NCBI GenBank assembly: GCA_016234115.1
Contig: JACRHD010000009.1
Span: 1 to 64,000 of the forward strand
From: Nitrospirota bacterium
GTDB taxonomy: Bacteria; Nitrospirota; Thermodesulfovibrionia; UBA6902
Direction: 5' to 3'
DNA length: 64,000 nucleotides
A model generated the notes under the pieces. It made no database searches. It worked only from the letters and a program-made list of their open reading frames with translations, and had not been told where the DNA came from. Made by a program: the position numbers and the translations under genes. How positions within the stretch are numbered: the stretch's first letter is position 1; each line of letters begins with the position of its first letter. Below are positions 52,375-59,612 of the stretch, in pieces.

Positions 52375-53136
52375 TTATTGTTTAATGTAACCCCGCCCCT
52401 CTCCCTTTATAAAGTCGAAGAGTTTCTGTACATCGGGAGACGGCCGGCCCTTTGTGACTGCTATGATCGGCCTCGATATCTCCGGGATATTGGGGACGCT
52501 GACCGTCGCGTCGGAGAGGCCGAGCGGGTCGATGCCGATGGCCTCTGCATTTGCGGCCACGGTCTCTTTTATATTCACGTAGTCCGTGGCGTCAAGGACA
52601 TCCTTTGTCACTGCCTCGCCGTCTAATATCTCCTGTGTGAATACGGCGTTTTGTCCGGGAGATGCTTTACCCCAGATAACAATGATGGGTAAATCATTTC
52701 CTCCGAGCCCCGCCCAGTTCGTTATCTTGCCTGTAAATATCCCTTTCAACTCTTCCCTGGACAGTTTTTTGACAGGATTGTCCTTGTGGAGAAAGACGAC
52801 CGTCCTGTTTTTTGCTATCTCCGTCTGCTGAAGGCTTGCTGGATCAACAGTTATCCCATCCTTTTCAGCGCCCTTTATCATGTTTTCAAGCGTTACGGCG
52901 GCAGTGGCTATATCCGCCTTCCCCTCGATCAGGTCTATAAGACCGTTTTTCGGCGTGCTCTGCAGGACATTGAGCGTATTGCCGGTCGCTTTTTCATAGG
53001 GAGAGGCCAGCGGCCTGAATACGGTATTTATCGCCGCGCCGCCGCCGTTGACCTTGATTTCAGCTCCCAGGGCGATGGCGCCGCTCATTAGAAAAAGGAC
53101 AAGGCCGGCAATAAAAAAAGTTTTGTACTTTGACAT
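52375..53136 (-). CDS. PstS-like periplasmic substrate-binding protein 1
   Basis: 253 residues with signal peptide (cut near ALGAE). Phosphate-binding-protein-like fold: EIKVNGGGAAINTVFRPL (first anion-binding loop in PstS relatives), GKADIATAAVTLENM, VVFLHKDNPVKKLSREELKGIFTGKITNW and a C-terminal SPDVQKLFDFIKGEGRGYIKQ. It is more diverged from the next two than they are from each other. The ligand (phosphate, other oxyanion or another small molecule) cannot be read from sequence. No pstCAB genes are near. Confidence 0.87.
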   Translation of the reverse strand: MSKYKTFFIAGLVLFLMSGAIALGAEIKVNGGGAAINTVFRPLASPYEKATGNTLNVLQSTPKNGLIDLIEGKADIATAAVTLENMIKGAEKDGITVDPASLQQTEIAKNRTVVFLHKDNPVKKLSREELKGIFTGKITNWAGLGGNDLPIIVIWGKASPGQNAVFTQEILDGEAVTKDVLDATDYVNIKETVAANAEAIGIDPLGLSDATVSVPNIPEISRPIIAVTKGRPSPDVQKLFDFIKGEGRGYIKQ

Positions 53137-53186
53137 ACGTTACACCTCCTTGCGGTATCTCAGACTGACAAATGACAGGCAGATAT

Positions 53187-53954
53187 TTATTTCTTTATAT
53201 GTTTCTGGCCTTCACCCTTTATGAAGTCAATAAGCTTTTGCAGGTCAGGCGATATTTTGCCCTTTGCAAATACGTTGATGGGTTTTGTCTTCACCACCGT
53301 GGACTCTGGAGATTTGACAGAGGCGTCAATCAGGCTTGACGGCAGGTAACCCACTGCTTCTGGAAGGGTCGCCACGGACTGTTTCACATCCTCAGCGGTT
53401 TTTACTTCGAGGTGGTCCTTTGTCAGCGGTTCCTTTTCAAGTATCTGGTCGGAAAAGGTCTTATTGCTCGCCTCAAGGAGCGAGCCCCAGATTACAATTA
53501 CAGGCGCGTCTTTTCCTCCCACATCTTTCCAGTTTTCAATCTTGCCTGCAAAGAGCTCTTTTATCTGCGCGGCAGTAAGCGCTGATACGGGATTGTCCTT
53601 ATGGATGACAATCTTATAACTCTTCGGCTCTTCAATTGTCACCTCCTGATATGCTGCATCGCCGCTGACTTCATAGCCGTCCTTTTTCAGCAGGTCGATA
53701 AGCTCATCCATTGTATGGGCCGCCATTGCGGCGTCGATTGTCCCGGCATCCAGGGCCTTGATTGCGGCCTTGCTGCCGTACGTGAATGTCGTCAGGTCAA
53801 TCCCGGTGGCTTTTTCAAAAGGTTCTTCAACAGGCTTCAGGACCGAGTTTGAAGCTGTTGTACCTGCCCCGATCCTGAGTTCGGACGCAAAGACCCCGCT
53901 ACTGCATACGGAAACAGCGAGGATTACAGCGACTGCGAAAATATTCCTTTTCAT
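53187..53954 (-). CDS. PstS-like periplasmic substrate-binding protein 2
   Basis: 255 residues from ATG 53954 (GGAGGAGG upstream). The in-frame start at 53993 would spoil the signal peptide (KRNIFAVAVILAVSVCSSGVFAS). Mature protein with LRIGAGTTASNSVLKPVEEPFEKATG, KALDAGTIDAAMAAHTMDEL, IVIHKDNPVSALTAAQIKELFAGKIENW and the C-terminal SPDLQKLIDFIKGEGQKHIKK. About half identical to copy 3 by eye. Member of a three-gene tandem family on the minus strand. Probably delivers a ligand to the nearby MCP instead of a transporter. Confidence 0.87.
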   Translation of the reverse strand: MKRNIFAVAVILAVSVCSSGVFASELRIGAGTTASNSVLKPVEEPFEKATGIDLTTFTYGSKAAIKALDAGTIDAAMAAHTMDELIDLLKKDGYEVSGDAAYQEVTIEEPKSYKIVIHKDNPVSALTAAQIKELFAGKIENWKDVGGKDAPVIVIWGSLLEASNKTFSDQILEKEPLTKDHLEVKTAEDVKQSVATLPEAVGYLPSSLIDASVKSPESTVVKTKPINVFAKGKISPDLQKLIDFIKGEGQKHIKK

Positions 53955-53994
53955 TTCTTTCCTCCTCCTGTAATTAGCGACGTGCTCCTCCATA

Positions 53995-54753
53995 TTATTT
54001 TTTTATATACTTACGGCCGTCACCTTTTATAAATTCAATAAGCGCCTGGATATCAGCCGAGGGTTTGCCCTTTGCAAATATATTCATGGGTTTTGTTATC
54101 AACGCAGGGGCCGCGGGGGCCTTGACAGAGGCGTCAAGCAGAGCTGCCGGCAGATAACCTATTGCTTCGGGACGGGAGGCGACGTTGTACGTCACGTCAT
54201 TAACTGAAAGGAGATGCCCCGCCCACGGCTCGTTGTTGAGAATTTGGTCTTCAAATGCCTTATTACAACTCTCGGATCTCTTACCCCGGACTACTGTTAC
54301 CGGTAAATCCGCCCCTCCCACTTCCTTCCAGTTATTTATCCTGCCGGTAAACAATCCTCTCAACTGTTCAATAGTGAGCGAGTTGACAGGGTTGTTCCTG
54401 TGGACAATTACGACATTGTGTTTTGGCTCGTCGATTTTTATCTCCTGAAATGCAGCGGGCTCTTTAATTTCATAGCCGTCTTTCTTCAGAATGTCGATGA
54501 TTTCTTCTTTAGTATGAGCTCCCATTACGGCGTCGACATCTCCCTGATCCAGGGCCTTGAAGGCGGCCGTACTTCCGTAGGTCGTGACGGTCAGATTTAT
54601 CCCTGTGGCTTTTTCAAAAGGGTCTTCCACGGGTCTAAGTACCGAGGCGGAGGCGGTTGTCCCCGCCCCGACCCTGATTTCAGACGCGAACGCGAATGCG
54701 CTGCTTATAAAGAGAGAGACGATAATGATAAAAATATAACCGCATTTCTTCAT
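53995..54753 (-). CDS. PstS-like periplasmic substrate-binding protein 3
   Basis: 252 residues, first gene of the minus-strand array, with GGAGAC before the ATG and signal peptide KKCGYIFIIIVSLFISSAFAFAS. Pattern as in copy 2: IRVGAGTTASASVLRPVEDPFEKATG, KALDQGDVDAVMGAHTKEEI, VVIVHRNNPVNSLTIEQLRGLFTGRINNW and ADIQALIEFIKGDGRKYIKK. It differs at the position of the second anion loop (VVRGKRSESCNKAF), which could mean another ligand. The operon promoter should lie in 54754-54850, where I see no clear boxes. Confidence 0.87.
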   Translation of the reverse strand: MKKCGYIFIIIVSLFISSAFAFASEIRVGAGTTASASVLRPVEDPFEKATGINLTVTTYGSTAAFKALDQGDVDAVMGAHTKEEIIDILKKDGYEIKEPAAFQEIKIDEPKHNVVIVHRNNPVNSLTIEQLRGLFTGRINNWKEVGGADLPVTVVRGKRSESCNKAFEDQILNNEPWAGHLLSVNDVTYNVASRPEAIGYLPAALLDASVKAPAAPALITKPMNIFAKGKPSADIQALIEFIKGDGRKYIKK

Positions 54754-54857
54754 GGTCGGTCTCCTTACTTATTCACCTTTTGATTGTGTCTCCCTAATCA
54801 GGTAAGTATTGATTCGGAAATTTGTTAAGAAAACTTTAGACGAGGAGAAAAGAGGGG

Positions 54858-54920
54858 GTCATGGGGCAAGGGTCAAGGGGCATGGCAAAGGTTTTTCTCC
54901 TGACCCTTGCCCCCTGACCC
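54858..54920. repeat. Inverted heptamer repeat (GGGTCAA/GGGGCAA type)
   Basis: Units GGGGTCA, GGGGCAA and GGGTCAA, spacer, then GACCCTTGCCCCCTGACCC in inverted order. It lies directly behind the stop codon of the M16 gene at 54921 and could act as its terminator. Confidence 0.85.
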
Positions 54921-56264
54921 TTATTTGAATTCTTCTTTCAAAGCGGCTTTCTCCTGATCGGCGACTACGACGAGGACAAAGTTATCGGGATCGAGGTGTT
55001 TTTTCGCCGCCTGGAGGACATCTTCCTTTGTTACACTCCTGATGTAGTCGGGATACCTGTCGATGTAATCGAGGCCGAGCCCGTAATATTCGACCGCAAG
55101 GAGAAAACCCGCTATGCGCTGGCCGGTCTCAAACCTCAGGGGAAAGCTCCCCGTAAGAAAGGATTTTGCGTCGGCCAATTCCGGATCGGACACCGGGGTA
55201 TTTCTGATTTCAGCGAGCTCCTTCAAAATCTCCTCTATCGCCTTATTGGCTGATTCGTTCTTCGTCTGGACCCCAACCTGGAACGAGCCTCCATACTTGT
55301 TCGCCGCGAAAAAACTGTGCACATCATAGGCGAGACCTTTCTGCTCCCTGATATTCTGCATGAGTCTGGATTCAAAGCCTCCGCCCCCGAGGATATGGTT
55401 CATAATAAGTACGGCATAATAATCAGGGTCGTCCCTCCTGATGCCTGAATGGCCGAGTATTATGTTCGCCTGAGTCAGGTCTTTATCGATAATGACGGTC
55501 TTTCTTTCCGGGGCCTTTTCCGGTCTCCGGGGACTAACAGCCTGATGTTGCCCGGCAGCCCACCCGGAGAAATAACGCTTCAGGAGATCATCGACTTCAT
55601 CAGGAGTGACGTCCCCCACAACGGACATGATTGCGTTGCCGGGGACATAATAGTCGGAATGAAAACGAACGACGTCTTCCCTTGTAATTCCGTCAAGTGT
55701 CTCCGGCGTGCCCTGGAACAGCCTTCCGTAGGGATGGGGGCCGTACACGTTCTTTATGAATTCTTTTGACGCGACAAAACCGGGGTCCTCTTCCTGCGCC
55801 TTTAAGGCGCCCTTGATCCTTTCCCTCTTCTTGTCCAGCTCATCAGCAGGGAAAGAAGGATTGAGAATTATATCCGAGAGCAGGTCGCAACCGAGGTCCA
55901 AATCCTTCTTGAGCACGGACAGTCCTACTGTAATGAAGTCGTCACCTCCCCCTGCGCTCAGTGAAGCGCCGACGAAATCCGTTTCCTCGCTGATCATGGA
56001 AGCGGTCCTTTTCCCGGTCCCGGAGGTTAGGAGCTCGGCGGTAAGATTGGCGAGGCCGGCCTTCTCATCAGGTTCGGTTATGCTGCCGGCCTTAACGCCT
56101 ACAGTGACCTTGACGATGGGAAGATTATGCCTTTCAACTATCAGGAGCGTCATTCCGTTATCAAGGACGCTTCTTCTTACGTCGAGGGCATGGGCGTCGG
56201 TGAACAGTGAACAGTGAACAGTGAACATAATAAAAACAGTAACGAGCACCGGGACGAGTTTCAT
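54921..56264 (-). CDS. M16-family peptidase-like protein, non-catalytic subunit
   Basis: 447 residues from ATG 56264 (a GTG at 56285 adds 7 residues read from a repeat). Signal peptide at the N-terminus, part of which (FTVHCSLFTD) is read from GAACAGT heptamers. M16 fold: VRRSVLDNGMTLLIVERHNLPIVKVTVGVKAGS ... RRDDPDYYAVLIMNHILGGGGFESRLMQNIREQKGLAYDVHS. The HxxEH zinc motif is missing: GLANLTAELL stands where GLSHLLEHL is in the neighbour. So this is the structural half of a heterodimeric processing-type peptidase, paired with the catalytic gene just upstream. Confidence 0.9.
   Translation of the reverse strand: MKLVPVLVTVFIMFTVHCSLFTDAHALDVRRSVLDNGMTLLIVERHNLPIVKVTVGVKAGSITEPDEKAGLANLTAELLTSGTGKRTASMISEETDFVGASLSAGGGDDFITVGLSVLKKDLDLGCDLLSDIILNPSFPADELDKKRERIKGALKAQEEDPGFVASKEFIKNVYGPHPYGRLFQGTPETLDGITREDVVRFHSDYYVPGNAIMSVVGDVTPDEVDDLLKRYFSGWAAGQHQAVSPRRPEKAPERKTVIIDKDLTQANIILGHSGIRRDDPDYYAVLIMNHILGGGGFESRLMQNIREQKGLAYDVHSFFAANKYGGSFQVGVQTKNESANKAIEEILKELAEIRNTPVSDPELADAKSFLTGSFPLRFETGQRIAGFLLAVEYYGLGLDYIDRYPDYIRSVTKEDVLQAAKKHLDPDNFVLVVVADQEKAALKEEFK
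56200..56226 (-). repeat. GAACAGT heptamer array in the signal peptide of the M16-like protein
   Basis: Nearly four perfect units within the coding region. Confidence 0.85.
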
Positions 56265-56269
56265 TCCGC

Positions 56270-56296
56270 ACTTCTCACTTCTCACTTCTCACTTCC
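56270..56296 (-). repeat. GTGAGAA heptamer array at the M16 gene junction
   Basis: Nearly four units (CTTCTCA on the plus strand). The array contains the stop codon of the catalytic M16 gene and, in another frame, a GTG start for the next gene. Confidence 0.85.
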
Positions 56297-57646
56297 CCCT
56301 TTCTTAAGCGGTATTAACACGCCCACCGTTCTTTTGTCTTCAACGAGGTATTTCTGCGCGACCCGCTGGACGTCCTGCGGGGTGACTTTTCTTATCCCCT
56401 CAAAATATTTGTCTTTCAGCCTCCAGTCGCCCAACATCTCAAACATCGCGATAAGCCGCGCCTGGAAAAAAATTGAATCCTGGGCCATGAGAAATCCCGC
56501 TTCAATCTGGTTCTTTGCCTTCCGGACTTCCTTCTCGTCCGGCGGCTCGTTCTTTATCCTCTCTATCTCTTCATAAAGGGCCTTTTCCACTTCGTCAATC
56601 GCTTTGCCGGGCAGGGCGGTTGCGTCGAGGTAAAACAGGGTAGGATATTTCTCGAGACTGCTGTACGACGCGTCCGCAGACAGCGCGACCCTCTTTTGAT
56701 CAATGAGGCCCTTGTATATCCTCGAACTTTTCCCCCCGGAAAGGACAGAAGCCAGCACTTCAAGCGCATAACTGTCTTCATCGTATATGTTCGGGGCCTT
56801 GTACGCGGCAAGTATGTAAGGCAGCTCCGCCTCTTTTTTCACGTACACCCTTCTTTCTCCGGTCTGTTCAGGCTCGCCGAGGTCGGGATTTCGTATGTCC
56901 TCTCCGCGTGGTATGCCTCCGAATTCGTCCCTGATCTTTTTCAGCACGGCATCCATGTCGATATTACCCGCGACAATGACTATCGCATTATTTGGGACAT
57001 AGTGCTTCCTGTAATATGAATAGAGATCGTCCCTCGTTATCCTCTTAATGTCCTCCATCCACCCGATGGTCGGCCACCTGTACGGGATATTCCTGAACGC
57101 CGCGGACATGACCTCTTCGTATACAAGGCTCTGAGGGTCGTCGTCGTAGCGCATCCTTCGCTCTTCCATTACGACTGCCGTTTCCGCGAGGGTCTCCCCG
57201 GGGTCCATTATTAAATTCCGCATCCTGTCGGCCTCGAGCTCTATGGAAAGATAGAGTTTATCCGGGGCAAGTTTCTGGTGATAAAAAACATAATCCTTGC
57301 TGGTCCCGGCATTATCAACGCCTCCGGCCCGGCTGATGATCTTTGAAAACACCTTGGGTCCGTATTCAGGCGTGCCTTTAAACATCAGGTGCTCAAGGAG
57401 ATGGCTGAGCCCGGTCTTGCCTGTCTGTTCGTGGATTGAGCCCGCATTGTACCATATCTGAAATACAGACAAAGGCGCGTTGGTGTCCCTGAGCGCAAAT
57501 ACCTTAAGGCCGTTTGGAAGAGTCTCTTCATACAGCGCGTCCTGCCGGATGGTTTGCGCTCCTTTTTTCAGCCCTTGCGCGTCATGCGCGCAGCCGGATG
57601 AAAACAAGATAAGAAGAAGCATTACGGAAGCGATTCTTTTAGTCAT
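56282..57646 (-). CDS. M16-family zinc peptidase, catalytic subunit (lipoprotein)
   Basis: 454 residues with a lipoprotein signal (FSSGC, Cys 19). Inverted zinc motif HxxEH is present in GLSHLLEHLMFKGT (about residues 82-95), with the downstream Glu in LAETAVVMEERR. The C-terminal half contains LPYILAAYKAPN, LEVLASVLSGGKSSRIYKGLIDQKR and the Arg/Tyr substrate stretch. Typical members degrade or process peptides in the periplasm together with a non-catalytic partner, here the next gene. Gene order catalytic then non-catalytic is common. Confidence 0.92.
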   Translation of the reverse strand: MTKRIASVMLLLILFSSGCAHDAQGLKKGAQTIRQDALYEETLPNGLKVFALRDTNAPLSVFQIWYNAGSIHEQTGKTGLSHLLEHLMFKGTPEYGPKVFSKIISRAGGVDNAGTSKDYVFYHQKLAPDKLYLSIELEADRMRNLIMDPGETLAETAVVMEERRMRYDDDPQSLVYEEVMSAAFRNIPYRWPTIGWMEDIKRITRDDLYSYYRKHYVPNNAIVIVAGNIDMDAVLKKIRDEFGGIPRGEDIRNPDLGEPEQTGERRVYVKKEAELPYILAAYKAPNIYDEDSYALEVLASVLSGGKSSRIYKGLIDQKRVALSADASYSSLEKYPTLFYLDATALPGKAIDEVEKALYEEIERIKNEPPDEKEVRKAKNQIEAGFLMAQDSIFFQARLIAMFEMLGDWRLKDKYFEGIRKVTPQDVQRVAQKYLVEDKRTVGVLIPLKKGGSEK

Positions 57647-57684
57647 AACGTAAATACTAACAAAGATGGAATGTCAGGTCAAAT

Positions 57685-57766
57685 GCTATATAACGTTCCA
57701 ACCGTTTCAACCGCTTGAGCCGTTTGAACCGTTCAAGCGGTTCAAGCCGTTCAGCCGTTTGAAAGT
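57685..57766. repeat. 9-bp degenerate repeat (AACCGTTTC/AAGCGGTTC)
   Basis: About eight units of a 9-bp motif in both orientations that can fold on itself. A shorter relative lies at 58335-58380. Confidence 0.65.
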
Positions 57767-57776
57767 GAAAAAAATA

Positions 57777-57798
57777 TGCAGGCCGGTTACGGCCTGCA
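57777..57798 (-). terminator. Rho-independent terminator of the Spy/ZraP-like gene
   Basis: A 9-bp stem TGCAGGCCG/CGGCCTGCA with 4-nt loop, followed on the minus strand by a run of seven T after ATA. Confidence 0.85.
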
Positions 57799-57832
57799 TT
57801 CGAGCTGTATAAGGAGAAAGCAATGAAAAGCT

Positions 57833-58204
57833 TTAGCGGCAATTACAACCTGCACAGTTGCCGCGCGCGTCCTGCGGCAGTTTTACGGAAATCTGCTCAC
57901 GAAGGTCCGCCATGTCTTTTTCCAGTTTAGTCAGATATTCCTGAGAGGTTTCCGGATTGCGGACCGCCTCGGAATATTCAAACCTCTTGTCGTGAAGGCC
58001 CTTTCTCAGTTCCCTGGTCTCGTCAAGGAATTTCGGGTCGGACGTCTGGCCGCACATTCCCGTCATGGGTCCCGTCATATGTCCTCCGCACCCCTGCATC
58101 ATCATATGCCCGCCTTTTACGTCGCCATGATCATGGGCTGCAACTGCCAGCGCGGCAACCGCAAGAACAATTGCCGCTGCGATACCTATTAATACTTTTT
58201 TCAT
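57833..58204 (-). CDS. Spy/ZraP-like periplasmic protein, His/Met/Cys-rich
   Basis: 123 residues behind AGGAGG. Signal peptide (KKVLIGIAAAIVLAVAALAVAA). The N-terminal mature part is rich in metal-binding residues (HDHGDVKGGHMMMQGCGGHM, MTGMCG). The middle is an LTxxQ-like helical hairpin (DETRELRKGLHDKRFEYSEAV, LEKDMADLREQI) as in Spy/CpxP/ZraP proteins. It ends in a Cys cluster (NCAGCNCR). Relatives bind zinc or copper and act as chaperones under envelope stress. It is divergent from the probable selenoprotein gene, with 185 bp between them. Confidence 0.82.
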   Translation of the reverse strand: MKKVLIGIAAAIVLAVAALAVAAHDHGDVKGGHMMMQGCGGHMTGPMTGMCGQTSDPKFLDETRELRKGLHDKRFEYSEAVRNPETSQEYLTKLEKDMADLREQISVKLPQDARGNCAGCNCR

Positions 58205-58389
58205 ATAACCTCCTTTCCGGTTTTTAATTTATTATCTTTGAGACAGGTTAACTGAAAAGGTTGAAGAAAGAATGAAAACTTTATGAATACTTTGTGAAGA
58301 TATCAATCGCAGGAGGGAAATGGTATACTAACCGTCAGGCAACCGATTAAACCGGTCAAACTGTTAAATCGTTTAAACCCTTTATCGAC

Positions 58390-58968
58390 ATGACGATTGT
58401 TCTGAAAAACATTTTCATTATTATTGCGCTGGTTCTGTTCCCTTTCCTGGGCGGCTGCACGGAAGACAAGGCCCCGGAATTATCAGGGAACAAAATGTCG
58501 GTTGCAGAGCTGTTGGCCTCTATGGACATGAGGCATATGGCCCAGCCGGTAAAGGCGCCTGATTTTGAGCTGCCTTCCGTAGGAGGGGGAACAGTGGGCA
58601 TCTCTCAGCACCGGGGGAAGGTGGTCCTCCTGAGTTTCTGGACGACATGGTGACCGTGGTGCAGGAAGGAGTTGCCTTCCCTGGAGAACCTTAACCGGCA
58701 TTTTAAAGGCAAGGATTTTGTCATTATAGCAATAGACTTACGGGAAGACAGGGACAGTGTAATGAGTGTTGTCAGGGAGCACGGTTTATCTTATTATAAC
58801 CTCATCGACGAAACCGGGGAAGTCAGCGCTCAATACGGCGTCCGCTCCACGCCCATGAAATTCGTTATCGACACCGAGGGCAACCTGGTCGGCGGCTCGC
58901 TTGGTTTCAGGGAATGGGACAGCGATCAGATGAAGGCGCTCATCCGGGCTTTAATGCAAAAAAGATAA
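58390..58968 (+). CDS. Probable selenocysteine-containing TlpA-like lipoprotein thioredoxin (in-frame TGA at codon 88)
   Basis: One continuous frame of 192 residues if TGA at 58651-58653 is read as selenocysteine. Lipobox FLGGC (Cys 23) puts it on a membrane facing the periplasm. The fold is TlpA/ResA: APDFELPSVGGG, HRGKVVLLSFWTTW, then TGA, then PWCRKELPSLENL, and later FVIIAIDLRED and the cis-Pro loop VRSTPMKFVIDTEG. The TGA stands exactly where the first Cys of CxxC belongs (WATWCPYC in the protein at 27689), giving UxxC. Downstream coding sequence is fully kept with no frameshift. A SECIS-like hairpin lies at 58664-58680. If UGA were a plain stop, the product would be 87 residues and useless. 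A nonsense-mutated pseudogene is the alternative. selA/selB are not in the window. Confidence 0.8.
58651..58689 (+). promoter_or_regulatory. SECIS-like element following the in-frame UGA
   Basis: UGA (58651-58653), 10 nt, then a perfect 6-bp stem GGAAGG/CCTTCC (58664-58669, 58675-58680) with the 5-nt loop AGTTG. The stem extends by CA/TG past one bulged C. The loop starts 16 nt behind the UGA and has G at its second position. As I recall, bacterial SECIS elements have a short stem, a small G-containing loop and about this distance. Confidence 0.65.
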
Positions 58969-59094
58969 TTTCAGCCACGAATTTCAATTTTCACGAATAA
59001 AAAACGCAATGACTGTGAAGTCCCTTATTCCTCAAGGGCTTATTTAACGGTGTAATTTGTGTTGATTCGTGTTAATTCGTGGCTAATACTGATG

Positions 59095-59418
59095 CTAATA
59101 GATCGACCTTATTCTCCCGGTGCCGCGGTCGAAGATAATAACGTCGACAACCCCGTCCTTATCGACTATTCTGGCCTTTATAAACCTTCCTCCCGGCTTC
59201 TCGATCTTTACGTCTAACCCCTTTTTCTCGTAATAATCTTTCAGGGCGCTCTCGGAGTCATAACTTGTCATAATCGAGCTGCATATGCCGTATCTGCTGC
59301 ACTTGGGGCAAAAGTCGCCATAAGGAGTAACAGGTCTTTCATTTTGCCAGCTAAAGCCGTCTGAGGCCGGCAGGACCAACAGGGGAAAAGCCAATGTCAG
59401 GAGAATCAATAACTTCAT
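59095..59418 (-). CDS. Small periplasmic protein with CxxC motif
   Basis: 107 residues, signal peptide (KLLILLTLAFPLLVLPAS). The mature part contains FCPKCSRYGICSS, two close Cys pairs that could bind a metal or heme-free cofactor. A C-terminal alpha-beta domain follows (ESALKDYYEKKGLDVKI ... ARIVDKDGVVDVIIFDRGTGRIRSIY). I do not recognise a named family. Spacing and codon use are like the neighbours. It could belong with the envelope-stress genes on either side. Confidence 0.6.
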   Translation of the reverse strand: MKLLILLTLAFPLLVLPASDGFSWQNERPVTPYGDFCPKCSRYGICSSIMTSYDSESALKDYYEKKGLDVKIEKPGGRFIKARIVDKDGVVDVIIFDRGTGRIRSIY

Positions 59419-59482
59419 TTGCTGACCTTCATAAAGTTATTATAACTTATCAAAACAAATTGAAGAAATTGTGAAGGGGACG

Positions 59483-59535
59483 TAAGAGTTAAGAGTCAAG
59501 AGTTAAGAGTAGGGGGGACCCGGTGGGTTGCCCTT
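59483..59535. repeat. Heptamer array with TAGGGG-type module
   Basis: Three GAGTTAA/GAGTCAA units followed by TAGGGGGGACCC.GGTGGGTTGCCC. Same pairing of the two repeat types as at 193-392 and 4318-4410. The rest of the gap to 59612 has a degenerate TTCGACGGGCTCA repeat. Confidence 0.75.
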
Positions 59536-59612
59536 TCATCGTCAGAGCCCATAGTTCGACGGGCTCACTATGATATGCTTGTCACCCTATCTTGACGAAG
59601 GGTGTGCATTTT

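Noticed and set aside
57823-57930. Plus-strand 35-codon frame with AAGGAG site antisense to the Spy-like gene
   Set aside because: Ribosome-site match is probably chance. The frame lies wholly opposite a convincing gene and its terminator, and the peptide has no features.
58651-58653. Simple nonsense mutation or frameshift as explanation of the TGA
   Set aside because: Not fully excluded, but the TGA is exactly at the catalytic Cys, the frame continues without any other defect and a SECIS-like hairpin follows. Kept as the alternative in the feature.
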